The position numbers were made by a program, and so were the translations under genes. Below the pieces are notes generated by a model. That model was given only the letters and a program-made list of their open reading frames with translations. It did no database searches and had not been told where the DNA came from. DNA of 64,000 nt from Neelides folsomi. Lineage: Eukaryota > Arthropoda > Collembola > Neelipleona > Neelidae. The DNA is taken from contig JAQGBZ010000180.1 of the NCBI GenBank assembly GCA_034687125.1, positions 1-64,000 of the forward strand, read 5' to 3'. Each line of letters opens with the position of its first letter. Position 1 is the first letter of the stretch. Below are positions 48,828-58,935 of this stretch, in pieces.

Positions 48828-50306
48828 TTATGAATTCTCAGATTCAACTTTACTATTTAAAGCGGTTACATTTTCTGCTTCAAAATCCAAATCCATTTTA
48901 ATTGTGTTATTCACCATCATTAAAGTTGAATTTTCAACATTAGACCTTTAGGAAAATGAAATTTAAATTTATAATTTAAACAAATAGTAAAAAAATAATT
49001 TTTAAGATTCATTTATAAGGGAAGTTTCTAGGCAAATAGTATTCAACTAACCTTGCATCAAAATTGTTTATTTTTGAATTTTTCTCTGTGTTTAAATTCC
49101 CAAATTGAAAATCGTCGATTACAAATGAACTATTAGTTTCATTTGCTATTTGAAAATAATTGAAAGTATCCTTTGTTTGATCCTTATATAATTCATTAAT
49201 TACAATAGAATTATTTGTCCCATTAGAAATTGTAATATTTTTAAAATTCACATTTCCTTTCCAATCTGAATTATTAAAATAAATCCCATTCTCTTCTAGT
49301 TTATCAATTTTAACATTGTTAAAAACTAATTGTTTCCAATTATAAAAATGACTTATTGCAAAATCTTTAATTATATTAATTTTTGAGTTTTTCACAGAGA
49401 TAATTGGTCGTTCAAAATTTTCATATTCATTTGGGGGGATTTTTGAACAGCACTTCAAATCTATATAAACATTTATTTTAATAAGTAAAATTTTAAATAT
49501 AAATTGTGTGTGCATTAACTTAATGAGCCAATAAAAATAAATTGTATGCTACTTGTATATTAGATAAATTACAAACCATAAACGTAAGTAAAATTTCTTT
49601 TCCACCGAGCATCTCCAAAGACGAAGCTTTCAAGCTCATTCAAGTTTGTAACATTTTCCATGAAAAAATCGCCAGAGTAAAATTTGAATGCATTCACCAT
49701 TTCAATAATTCCGGTCATATTGTAAATTTCTAAACGATCAACTTTATTTTTTAGTGGAATGAAATTGTTCTCCAATTTCACATTTAAAAATGGCGATGAA
49801 TTACAAATGCAAACTTTCTTCACAGTATTGGCGAATTTGCTTGATTTTATTATAAAACCAGGATGCTTTAATATAAAATAAAAAAATAAGTTTTATGAAA
49901 ACATTTGTAAATTAGAATTGATTGAATGCATGCGAATTTAATAATATGTAGGTACGGATCCGTATATAGGAATGCGCATAAAATGCTAATTCATTTTTTT
50001 GAAATTATATTGAAATAAAAATAATTAATTAAAAAAACTTACATTTGAATTATTAATTGTGGAAAAATCACAAGAAGTAACATAGACCTTACAGGAACAA
50101 TAATTTGAGCTTGCATTATTTGCTTCGTCACACATTCGCAGTTCAATGGGTTTGGAACTATATGCATTTTTTCTTGGAATAAATGATTTTTTCCACTCTT
50201 CAGGTTGCGTTGTTTTAAACATTAAGATAACAATAAACATTCCTAATATAAGGCTCAAAAATACAACAACCACTGCGACGTCACGAATTTTAGAATTTAT
50301 TGCCAT
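48828..50306 (-). CDS. type II membrane protein with beta-helix-like ectodomain, paralogue 2 (shorter)
   Basis: Clear tandem relative of the preceding gene. Four exons, 50306-50043, 49865-49577, 49460-49052 and 48945-48828, give 359 residues. The layout is the same: cytoplasmic MAINSKIRD, a membrane segment (about 9-30), then LRMCDE, YCSCKVY, TSCDFSTINNSNV. Exon 2 starts with the same HPGF motif (HPGFIIKSSK against HPGFFIKTSN), and exon 3 carries LKCCSKIPP and ISNGTNNSIVIN. The phases of the first three introns agree with paralogue 1. It stops after the short exon that corresponds to exon 4 of paralogue 1, so the C-terminal cysteine domain is absent. Its stop codon also overlaps AATAAA, so this end looks like a real terminus rather than a missed exon. 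Function unknown; a role in recognition or adhesion at the cell surface is only a guess. Confidence 0.78.
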
Positions 50307-51868
50307 TTCTTTATTAGGTTGTATTTGAAAATTTATATTTATATAAATTATAAGATTATAATCTTGATTTAATGTTAGTTATTGGATAATTTCAATTTGA
50401 ATTATTAAAATATCACAATATGCTATTTATCTTTAAATATTATTAATTATTATGTTCTCTATGTTATTTCCTTTGCAAAACTTTTACTCTAAATTAAAGT
50501 CTATTACTCAACAGTCGGAATAAAATATAATTATTATGTATTATACTGAACTGGAAGACTAAATATTTGTAATATATTTATTTATATATACTTGATAGTT
50601 AACTTACTTAATTACTGAATTTGATCCAATTAAAATTAAAATTCTACTTTCTTTTAAAATGGAATATTAAATAAAACAATACTATCTTTATTTATATACT
50701 TATAATCAACATGTGTTTTATTGAAATAAAATAGTTAAGTACTACCAAAATTCAAGATACCTAGAATCAAGTTGACGTTCATAAAATTAGGGATTCCTAA
50801 ACATCACTTATATCTAGAATATCATTTAATTTTATTAACTTTATGATACATACATAAGTAGAATATGTATTTAAATATTTTTCCTTTAGAATTCCCCACT
50901 TCCGTTATGTTATTAGTATTTTTGTTCGAATTCAGTTGATTCCGTCAAAAACAAATGTAGTTTTTAATATAAAAATAATAGTACCAGTATTAGTAGTGGT
51001 AAATGTAAGTATGATATGAAATGAAATTTACCATTTCAATTATGATGAGATTGAATGATGGAACAAATAGCTTTTGTTAATCAAGGTTATAAGTAAGTTA
51101 TTTTATGTCATTAGTCATTGTCATCATGATTTCTGATTAAAACAAACTTCAAAATGACCCATTATAAATTATATAAATAAAAATTACATCTTGACTTTTT
51201 GACAATAAATTAAACATTTAAGGATGCCGTACTCCCATATGGGAGCGTTCCCTGGAAAGTTCCGAGGATAGCTCCCATATATTCCCATATGTGCGTTCCC
51301 GGGAACGTTTATGGGAACGCTACCATACATCTCGATACATGTGTTCCCACCAGCGTTCCCGGGAACCATGTCTCTGGCATGAGAACGTTCCCGGGAACGC
51401 TCCTGGGAGCGCTCCTAAGGAGTGGCCATTTATTTCTGAACTGGAGAGTATATATCTTTATTTTGATTCCCCCTAGCGACCAAACCTTACAGAGTCACAG
51501 ATTTTTTAACACCCGGGTACCCGACCCTAGGGAACTCTGTATATGGCCTATATGATGTTTTCAGGTTCCATACATATATCATTTTTATATTAAGTAAATA
51601 TTATAATTATATAAAAAAACTATTATAAATTACCTAAAAACGGCGTTATAAAAATGCATTAAATAATTTAATTTCCAGTTAAAGTCAAATCCCTCTAGCG
51701 GTAAATAAAGTAATGAAATTGAACTGTGGTTCCTTCCCGCTCTCTCTGCCCCGTGTGACTTCCATCTCCTCCTTCAGTTCAGTTCCTTCTCACTTTGTGT
51801 AGTTTGGTATTGGGGGCCGCGGCGGATTTTCCCGGTCACGCTTTCCAGTCTCCGAGTTGAAAGTGACA
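50307..51868. other. intergenic DNA with one dispersed repeat
   Basis: AT-rich on the left, then the palindrome-rich repeat copy 2, then the GC-richer UBC9 promoter and 5' UTR (about 51700-51868). No other gene seen. Confidence 0.5.
51224..51420 (+). repeat. palindrome-rich dispersed repeat, copy 2
   Basis: Same orientation as copy 1 at 44.4 kb and longer. It begins ATGCCGTACTCCCATATGGG and contains two perfect 14-bp palindromes CGTTCCCGGGAACG (51294-51307 and 51386-51399) plus related half-sites. The stretch corresponding to copy 1 is nearly identical over about 85 bp, including the core TTCCCGGGAACCATGTCTCT. Single-stranded it would fold extensively. Confidence 0.78.
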
Positions 51869-52954
51869 ATGAGTGGAATTGCAATTGCACGTCTCGCTGA
51901 AGAGAGGAAGGCATGGAGGAAAGATCACCCATTTGTAAGAATTCATCTACGTTCATTAACACTCCTAACCCCATTGCCCAAATCACCAATTTATTCCCTC
52001 CAAACTTCACTCTTTGACACAATCCGACATTTCGCTAAAAACCCGATTTTTCAACATTCCTAATTAATTTAATTGACCTTATATAAACATATAGGCACAC
52101 TATAATTGTCAACGAATAATGTAAAATGTAAATAAATTCCTCTTTGTTCCTTGATAGGGATTTGTGGCTCGGCCTACTAAAAAGGAAGATGGAACGATGA
52201 ACCTCATGAATTGGGAATGTGTAATTCCTGGTAAAAAAGGAGTAAGTCATTTTAATAATTTAATTTAATTTCACAACATTACATATTTTATAATTATTGA
52301 CACATTTGACAATTAATTATAATTAATTTGATTTGATTTTTAGACTCCCTGGGAAGGCGGGTTGTACAAGTTGAGAATGATATTTAAGGACGATTACCCC
52401 GCTACTCCACCAAAGTGCAAGTTCGAGCCGCCTCTCTTCCACCCCAATGTTTATCCATCTGGGACGGTTTGCTTGTCGTTGCTGGATGAAGAAAAGGACT
52501 GGCGGCCTGCGATCACAATTAAGCAAATTCTCCTCGGCATTCAAGACCTCCTCAATGAGCCCAATATCAAGGATCCAGCACAGGCCGAAGCTTACACGAT
52601 TTACTGGTATGAAATACGATATCATATATTTCCTATTTATTCCAATATGAAGCATATTTGAAATCGAATATTTAATTTGAATTATTTAATTGTTTTCAAA
52701 TATACTAAATTGTCATATTTGTATTTATGGAATATGAAACTCATTAATTGTAAGTACAAAGTTCAAAGATTAGATTGTCATTGATATTAAATATTGATAA
52801 GATTATTTCAATGAGAATAGGTATTTATGAATTTATATTTTAAATGGCATTATGATTAAACGAAACCTCTTTTATTACTTTCAGTCAAAATCGTCTCGAG
52901 TACGAGAAGAGAGTCCGAGCCCAAGCAAAGGTCATGGCTGCTGCAGAGAACTGA
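51869..52954 (+). CDS. UBC9: SUMO-conjugating enzyme UBC9
   Basis: Sole E2 of the SUMO pathway; receives SUMO from the SAE1/UBA2 E1 and passes it to lysines in psi-K-x-E motifs, mainly in the nucleus. Four exons, 51869-51934, 52158-52241, 52344-52606 and 52885-52954, give 160 residues (human 158). The sequence is close to animal UBC9 throughout: [49 protein letters not shown]. The catalytic Cys is at residue 93, with [10 protein letters not shown] following and a helix [11 protein letters not shown] at the end. The only clear departure is the tail MAAAEN. It is equivalent to Drosophila lesswright and vertebrate UBE2I. Confidence 0.97.
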
Positions 52955-53136
52955 TAAGTAAACAAACGGCGAGGTCTCAACATTACGACGATTTCCTTTT
53001 TTACACATTGAGATGAACAGTGAGAAAATAATTAATTATTTACTATTTATTTAAGGATTTTTTTCTGTTTACGCGTCAAACTCATTCTACATAAGTTTAA
53101 AAAATAATTTACATGATTATTAAAATTAATTACGGT

Positions 53137-53142
53137 AATAAA
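53137..53142 (+). promoter_or_regulatory. poly(A) signal of UBC9
   Basis: AATAAA about 185 nt beyond the UBC9 stop codon. Confidence 0.5.
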
Positions 53143-53149
53143 GTTAAAT

Positions 53150-54360
53150 ATACAAAACCAATGCGTGTTTATTTTGATTCATTCTACATTTTTCATCCAT
53201 GTTTATCTCAGTCTCGAGCATATTTGTATTAAATTTAAAGTTTGAAGTCATCGATTATCACTTTAATGATCAGCATAAAAATGTTTGGGCCATATTTATT
53301 TTATTCAAATAGTTTTAAATAGTACAAATTATGTCAATGCATCGATTTCTCAGGAAATTATCCAATCACAATTTTTGGATTTGGCATAAATTAATTTCAG
53401 TTTGATTTCATTAGTCAGTGACATTTAGAGTATTTTTTTTAAAAAAATAATATAATCATATTGATTTAATATTCTAAAAACTAATTATAAAATGTTAAAT
53501 TAAACTACCAGATTTGTTAACATATTAACAAGGACATTCACATATTCTTGCTATCAAGGACAGATGTTACAATTACAATTAAACTTAAATACATACATTG
53601 ATTTAATGTTAAATTAACATATGGGAAATATATTCAGAAAAAATGGAACATTTCTAACTGAAAATAACCCTATTTGATTTTAAATTTTAATATTTTGATT
53701 CACAACATCTCGATTTACACAACATTTAATCACAAGTCTTTTATCAATCTATTTGAATGTCATTTGTTATTAGATGTGAGATTACAATTTTACATTGATG
53801 TTAGAAACGCTAACAGTTTTATAAAATGCTCTGGATTTGTTCAAAATCCTTCAATAACTCTCATTGAAGTTTCACCAAAATGTGATATTTGAAGGAAGAC
53901 ATTACAATTACTATTTTGGCAAATGCGCGGTTTGATAAACATCAAAAACATTGAAAAGGATTTAATATTTAGCTAAATACTTGTCAGCCTACAATTTGTA
54001 ACATGAAAACTGACAAGTTTTATCGGTACATTAAAGGAGCCGTTTTTTGAATTATTTGCTCCAAAATTGATTTTATCCTACACGTTAATTCATGAATGCT
54101 AGTAACCTAATTCAGCTGATTTTTTCATTTAATTGCAGCTTTAATCTTAATAATAGCCTCAATAATATTTTTCAACTCGCCTTACATTGTATTAATTATC
54201 ATTTAATTGATTAAATATTGATTAAATAAAATCATAATTTAGATTATTGTTAAGAAACTAGATATAATTCATTGTTATGCATATTATTTGATTATCTTCA
54301 TATATCTTCATTGTCGAATTTTCAATTTGTATATATCAACTTATATTCGAAGATTTTACA
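53150..54360. other. convergent intergenic DNA, no gene seen
   Basis: AT-rich; a 72-codon frame at 53674-53892 has coding-unlike composition. The interval separates the 3' ends of UBC9 and the RING gene. Confidence 0.5.
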
Positions 54361-54522
54361 TCAGCTCATGTTTGGGGATTATTGGCGTCTGCAAAAAATA
54401 AAATAAATTTAATAATACATCCATCATTAAGAAATCTTAAATACATTACTTATGTAAAATATTCTTTTAATTATACAATTGGCAAATGAAAGTTAAAGTA
54501 ATTAGATCTTCTGCATAAAAAA

Positions 54523-56270
54523 TTAAGAAAGGCAAATATTCTGGACCTGTGCATAAGGAAAAACTTCTTCTTTGCAGTAAAGACACAATTGAGGTTTATT
54601 AGCGAAGCTCCGATGGGATCCCCATTTGGCTTCACAATTACTACAATAAAATTTTCCAAAAACTTGCCTATTCCCCTGATAAGGTGTAGGTTTTTCTCCA
54701 TTGGTCGGTGGGGTTTTTTCCTTCTTAGCTGAAGTTTCCTGGTTGGTCGGCGGAGAATCCAACGGTTTCCCAACCCCGTTAATTTTTTTCACATTCCCGC
54801 CATTTAACATTGAATTTAAAACGTCGTCGGTTGGAGATCCAGTCCGGGCTTTCATTTCCCTTTCAAATCTCCCGGATTCTGCCTTTAGATCCCTCATGGA
54901 AGCAGAGATTACTTCAACTTCTACTTTAAGTTTTGAATTTTTCCATGAAGAGCCTTCATTTACGAGTTTGTCAATAATTTCATCATCTTCTACGTCGGCA
55001 GCAGACGACTGGGTGGAATTCCCATTTTGTTGACTTGGCTTATTGTCGCTATTATTATGATTCTTTTCATATTTCTTTTTATCGAACCTTGGAGGATTGT
55101 TATATTTGGGATTTGGTTTTGAAAATCGCGGAGCAAAGTTTTGTGGGTAATTCGGTGGTGACTGGGAAAAATTGAAGTTGTGATGATTTCCGTGTTGCGG
55201 TGGGGGCGGTGGACCGTGCCAGCCCATTTGCATCGGATGAAAACCACTTGGATGATGTGGATAAAATGGATTCGACGAGGGTTCGGCTACTTTCTTGCTT
55301 AAATTGCTAAAAAATTAAAAGATAGTAAATTACGTTAGGTATACATAGTATTTATTGTTTATTTATAATAAAAATGATAAATAAGATTATTATAATTTAC
55401 TAATTAGGATTATATAAAAACTTACATTAATGTAGTTTTTAAATCTTCATTTTCAATTTTCCATTTAGCTGCTTCTGATTGAAACTCCCTAGATAAGTTC
55501 GAAAATCCTTGAATTTCCTTATTGGCTTTTTCTATATCTTTCCTGCAAAAAGGAAGGATTAATTATACAAAATCATCAAGTGCAAAATAACGATATATGG
55601 TAATACATAAATAATTTAAAAGTATGTTAATAATTGTGAATCATTAAATAACCATTTAAGACAATTCTGTGTGGTGTAACATTAATTACTTTCAGAATTC
55701 AAAAACGATTAATATTATTAAGATAATAATTCTTACTGTAAACGTGTATTTTTCTTTTCAACTTCTCTTTGTTGTAAAAATGCAATTTCGAGTCTTCTTG
55801 CCAATTCACCTTTATCCTTTTCTAATTTAATAATTCGCATTTTGTAGTCCTCCATACTCGGGCCGCCATCTTCGCTCGGGGTTGTGTAAATTCTTATTAA
55901 GTCTGTCGGAGGAGCCAAGTCTTGACTGCAAACGGGACACTCCTTCGTAGTCCACACTGCAATTTATGTTTAAATTAGTCAATATTTTGTGAATGTTTAA
56001 TCAACTAACTTTAAGCACTTAAAATATTTCATCGAATTTAACCAAATGTAAATTAATGAACAATGTAAAAAAAGTAAAATGATTAATATTAAATTGGTAA
56101 TTATAATTTAATGTGTTATTTTTACCTTGAGTCCTTGATTTCTCAAACCATTGTTTGAGACATTCTGAATGGAAGAGATGACCGCATTTGGTGGTCACAA
56201 TCGGGCGTTCGTCTCCCTTCTTTTTCGGATTTGAGAGAGGTTCGATACAGATGTTACAATCGAACCCCAT
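54523..56270 (-). CDS. RING-H2, coiled-coil and 3CxxC zinc-finger protein (predicted E3 ligase)
   Basis: Predicted ubiquitin ligase; no ortholog recognised. Four coding exons, 56270-56126, 55956-55737, 55542-55426 and 55306-54523, give 421 residues. The N-terminal RING-H2 finger is complete: C5, C8, C29, H31, H34, C37, C55, C58. A predicted coiled coil follows (about residues 80-165; MRIIKLEKDKGELARRLEIA, KENEDL-like heptads). A Pro/His/Asn-rich low-complexity segment (HHPSGFHPMQMGWHGPPPPP) comes next, then a charged region. At the C-terminus, FYCSNCEAKWGSHRSF and LCLYCKEEVFPYAQ form a two-CxxC zinc knuckle like the 3CxxC domain of ZAR1-type RNA-binding proteins. Combining E3 and possible RNA-binding modules suggests an RNA-linked ligase; that is inference. 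An alternative last exon at about 54388-54358 (TPIIPKHELM) behind a good acceptor could replace the final eight residues. Confidence 0.85.
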
Positions 56271-57276
56271 ATCTCTGGAATAGAAAAATCAAAACAAAAA
56301 TGAGCATTCAAATCTTATCTTGTTTGGGTTATTCTATTTTATCTAAATCTCTAATTGCAACTAATGACATTGACGTTTATTATTTGCTTCTCAAATTGTA
56401 CAAATATACATACAAGCTATTTAAGTAAATATAATAAGATATAATGACTAAACTTACATCTAAAAATTCAACAATGTTATATAATGTGTTTAGGATTAGT
56501 TTATATGGCTGTATTATCTTGTTTCAAAAATTATCTAGTATAGGAAGGAAAAAGAAGGGAAATAAAATTGTCCTATGAAGTGAGTTTGAATGGTGAATGA
56601 AAGAAATCATTAAATGTTTGGACATCAGAACTAAATTTAGATAAGATTAAATAAATGGGTTATGCTATGCCTGTTTAACCCCAAATGGAATTAAAACCAA
56701 TTGCTCAATGGGCTCTTCCTTTGAATCACGAGACTAATAATAATATTTAATGGGTTCCAGAACAAATCGGTAAAATAGGCATCCTAATCACTTGCTTTTG
56801 CTTATTTTGGACTTGTCAAAGTTCGGTTATCGTTTATTGTTAGCAACTTTCAAGGATTTTGACAATTCAAACATTCTTAACTTACCGGATGTTACTAAAT
56901 AGAGAATATATATTAAATATGATGTAAAGAAATGTAACTTATAAATAAAGATGAGTCTTGTATTTTAATATAAGGATTCTTAAAGAGACTTTTCTATAAA
57001 TTAAAGGTAGGTTAAATATGAAACGAAACGTTATAATATCGTTTTTATCAACATCTTACAAATTACAAAATCGTTTTTACTATTAAAAACGAATGTATAG
57101 TTGAAATAATGACTAATCAAACACCTATGCAAATCGAATATTTACAAGTTAATTAATTGTATTGGATTTTCCAGATGCACATCAACATATTATTTCACTG
57201 AATCAATTTAGTTTTTTGTAGTTAAAGTTGGTTAGGTTAGGGCTAGGACATAAAAAGTAGTCAATTTCTTTCTTAC

Positions 57277-57420
57277 CAAGATCCGCTGGGTGCGGAGATG
57301 TACTCCTTTGGCTAACTTGGATCTTAATCTCAGTTTATGGAAGTATTCATTGACGAGACTGGAAGTGGAGCGAACCGTCACATGTTGCCGTCTGTCTGGT
57401 CGTGATTACTTAAATATCTA
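57277..57420 (-). other. probable non-coding first exon of the RING gene
   Basis: On the minus strand a GC-richer segment ends in a strong donor, GATCTTG|GTAAGAAAG, at 57277. The RING start codon sits 5 nt after an acceptor (TATTCCAG at about 56275). Joining them would give a spliced 5' leader with a 1.0 kb intron. The upstream limit of the exon is not visible. Confidence 0.5.
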
Positions 57421-57429
57421 TCCAGGAAT

Positions 57430-58171
57430 TATAACCATCGAGTTTATTTATATACAAAATGAAACGGACGAACACAAAGAGAAAAAAGACGTTTTGCCCT
57501 TGAACGAAATTGAGTTTATACATGTATTAATATGAATGTATCACATAGACCCAGTCGCAGGAATTATCTTGTATGACTTTGAGTGACTTGAACTTTATAC
57601 CCGCGGAGTCTTTGGCGGTTTTGCTACTTGTTAAATTCAAGCACCCGCCGAACTTTTGCGGCTTCCCTATTTCTTAACCTTTTAAATTAAAATGGGAAGT
57701 TCCGGCGGATGTATCGGAGTCAAAAGTTAAAGCTCAAGTAGACAAGTTCATTAAAGACAAAAGCCATTCTTCAGAAAACGAATTTACCTAATTACTGTAA
57801 TTACAATTGAAATATTGATTGAGTAAATATTGAACTTAATATTGGGCAATAATACAATTGCAATTCCGAGTATTTAATTTTAGTTCTAGGTATACAAATA
57901 AGAAAATAATTATTATACACTAAAAGATTTGAGCTCATTCATCGAGGTATTTTAAAATATTCTATTACAAATCTATTTTATGGATAATAAAGTTACAATT
58001 AAGTCAATTAGTTATAAACATTTATATAGTTTTTCCACTAAAGTTTAACCATATTATATCGATATATTCAAGTATAAATTGTTATAAAAAGCACAATTTT
58101 GTTAATATACATAATATCGATTTTATTTTAATTGATAATAATCTTGGATTTTAAATACTTTTTTAGGACCA
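57430..58171. promoter_or_regulatory. divergent region between the RING gene and the glucosidase II beta-like gene
   Basis: Holds a GC-rich patch at about 57595-57740 and AT-rich DNA on the right. A splice-acceptor-like TTTTTTAG just before 58167 suggests the downstream gene also has an untranslated first exon in here. Exact starts are not visible. Confidence 0.35.
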
Positions 58172-58179
58172 ATGAGGCC

Positions 58180-58933
58180 ATGCGGCGATGGCGACTTAAC
58201 TCGAAGGTGAAGGCCATCGCTGTGACTTTATTCCTTTTCTCAACCCTCTTCATCTCCTATCAAGTCATTTATTACTCGAAGATCTCTCAATACGAAACCA
58301 TCCAAGAGGAAAAAGTTAAAAAGGAAAAGAACGACATTTTAGCCCAGGAAGAAGCCAAAGCTTTGCCCTCGTCACAACAAAACTTCCAAGGGTTTGTAGT
58401 GGCCAGGGACAATCGCGGCAAACCGAGTTTCTCCACCGGGGTCATCGGGGTCTCGAGGGAATATTGGCACTTGTACAGGGGAGAATTTGGATCGAAGAAG
58501 AATTTCTTTCGGTGCTTCGCTTCCGGGCGATATATCACTTGGGAAAAGGTCAACGACGATTTCTGTGATTGCCCAGCCGATGGCTCAGATGAACCTTCCA
58601 CTGCTGCTTGTATGAACGGAAAGTTTTACTGTACGAAATCAAGAAACGCTTATCCAGGTAAAATATTTAAACAAATATTTAAAATTTTAAAATCCATAAT
58701 GATCTACCTATATAAATAATATTATTATACCATATATGGTATATGTAACAATCATACAGATCAAATAAATTAAGTATGTAAAAACCAATTTTGATGTTTC
58801 AATAGGAGTTTTTTTTATTTTGTTTGTAGAATTTATTCCTTCTTCGCGAGTGCTTGACGGAATTTGCGATTGTTGTGACGGGTCGGACGAATACGCTTCA
58901 GCTGTCACTTGCATCGATCATTGTTCTCATTAA
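58180..58933 (+). CDS. glucosidase II beta-like type II membrane protein, 193 aa
   Basis: Two exons, 58180-58657 and 58830-58933. A basic cytoplasmic N-terminus ([11 protein letters not shown]) and one membrane segment (about residues 12-31) give a type II anchor. A charged, coiled-coil-like stretch ([20 protein letters not shown]) follows. Next comes the N-terminal domain of glucosidase II beta (PRKCSH): [32 protein letters not shown], and [17 protein letters not shown], two LDLa-like calcium-binding motifs. The lectin-like MRH domain and the ER-retention tail of true PRKCSH are missing, so this is a separate short membrane-anchored relative, probably in the ER or Golgi. The stop TAA is followed after only two bases by the NDUFAF7 start codon. 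An upstream ATG at 58172 opens a 12-codon frame overlapping this start. Confidence 0.85.
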
Positions 58934-58935
58934 AA

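Noticed and set aside
57290-57535. An 81-codon plus-strand frame upstream of the glucosidase II beta-like gene, and a faint likeness of CCTTTGGCTAACTTGGATC to the start of U2 snRNA.
   Set aside because: On the minus strand the segment carries a strong splice donor and fits a 5' UTR exon of the RING gene. The U2 likeness is a few bases only, with no Sm site or stem-loops.
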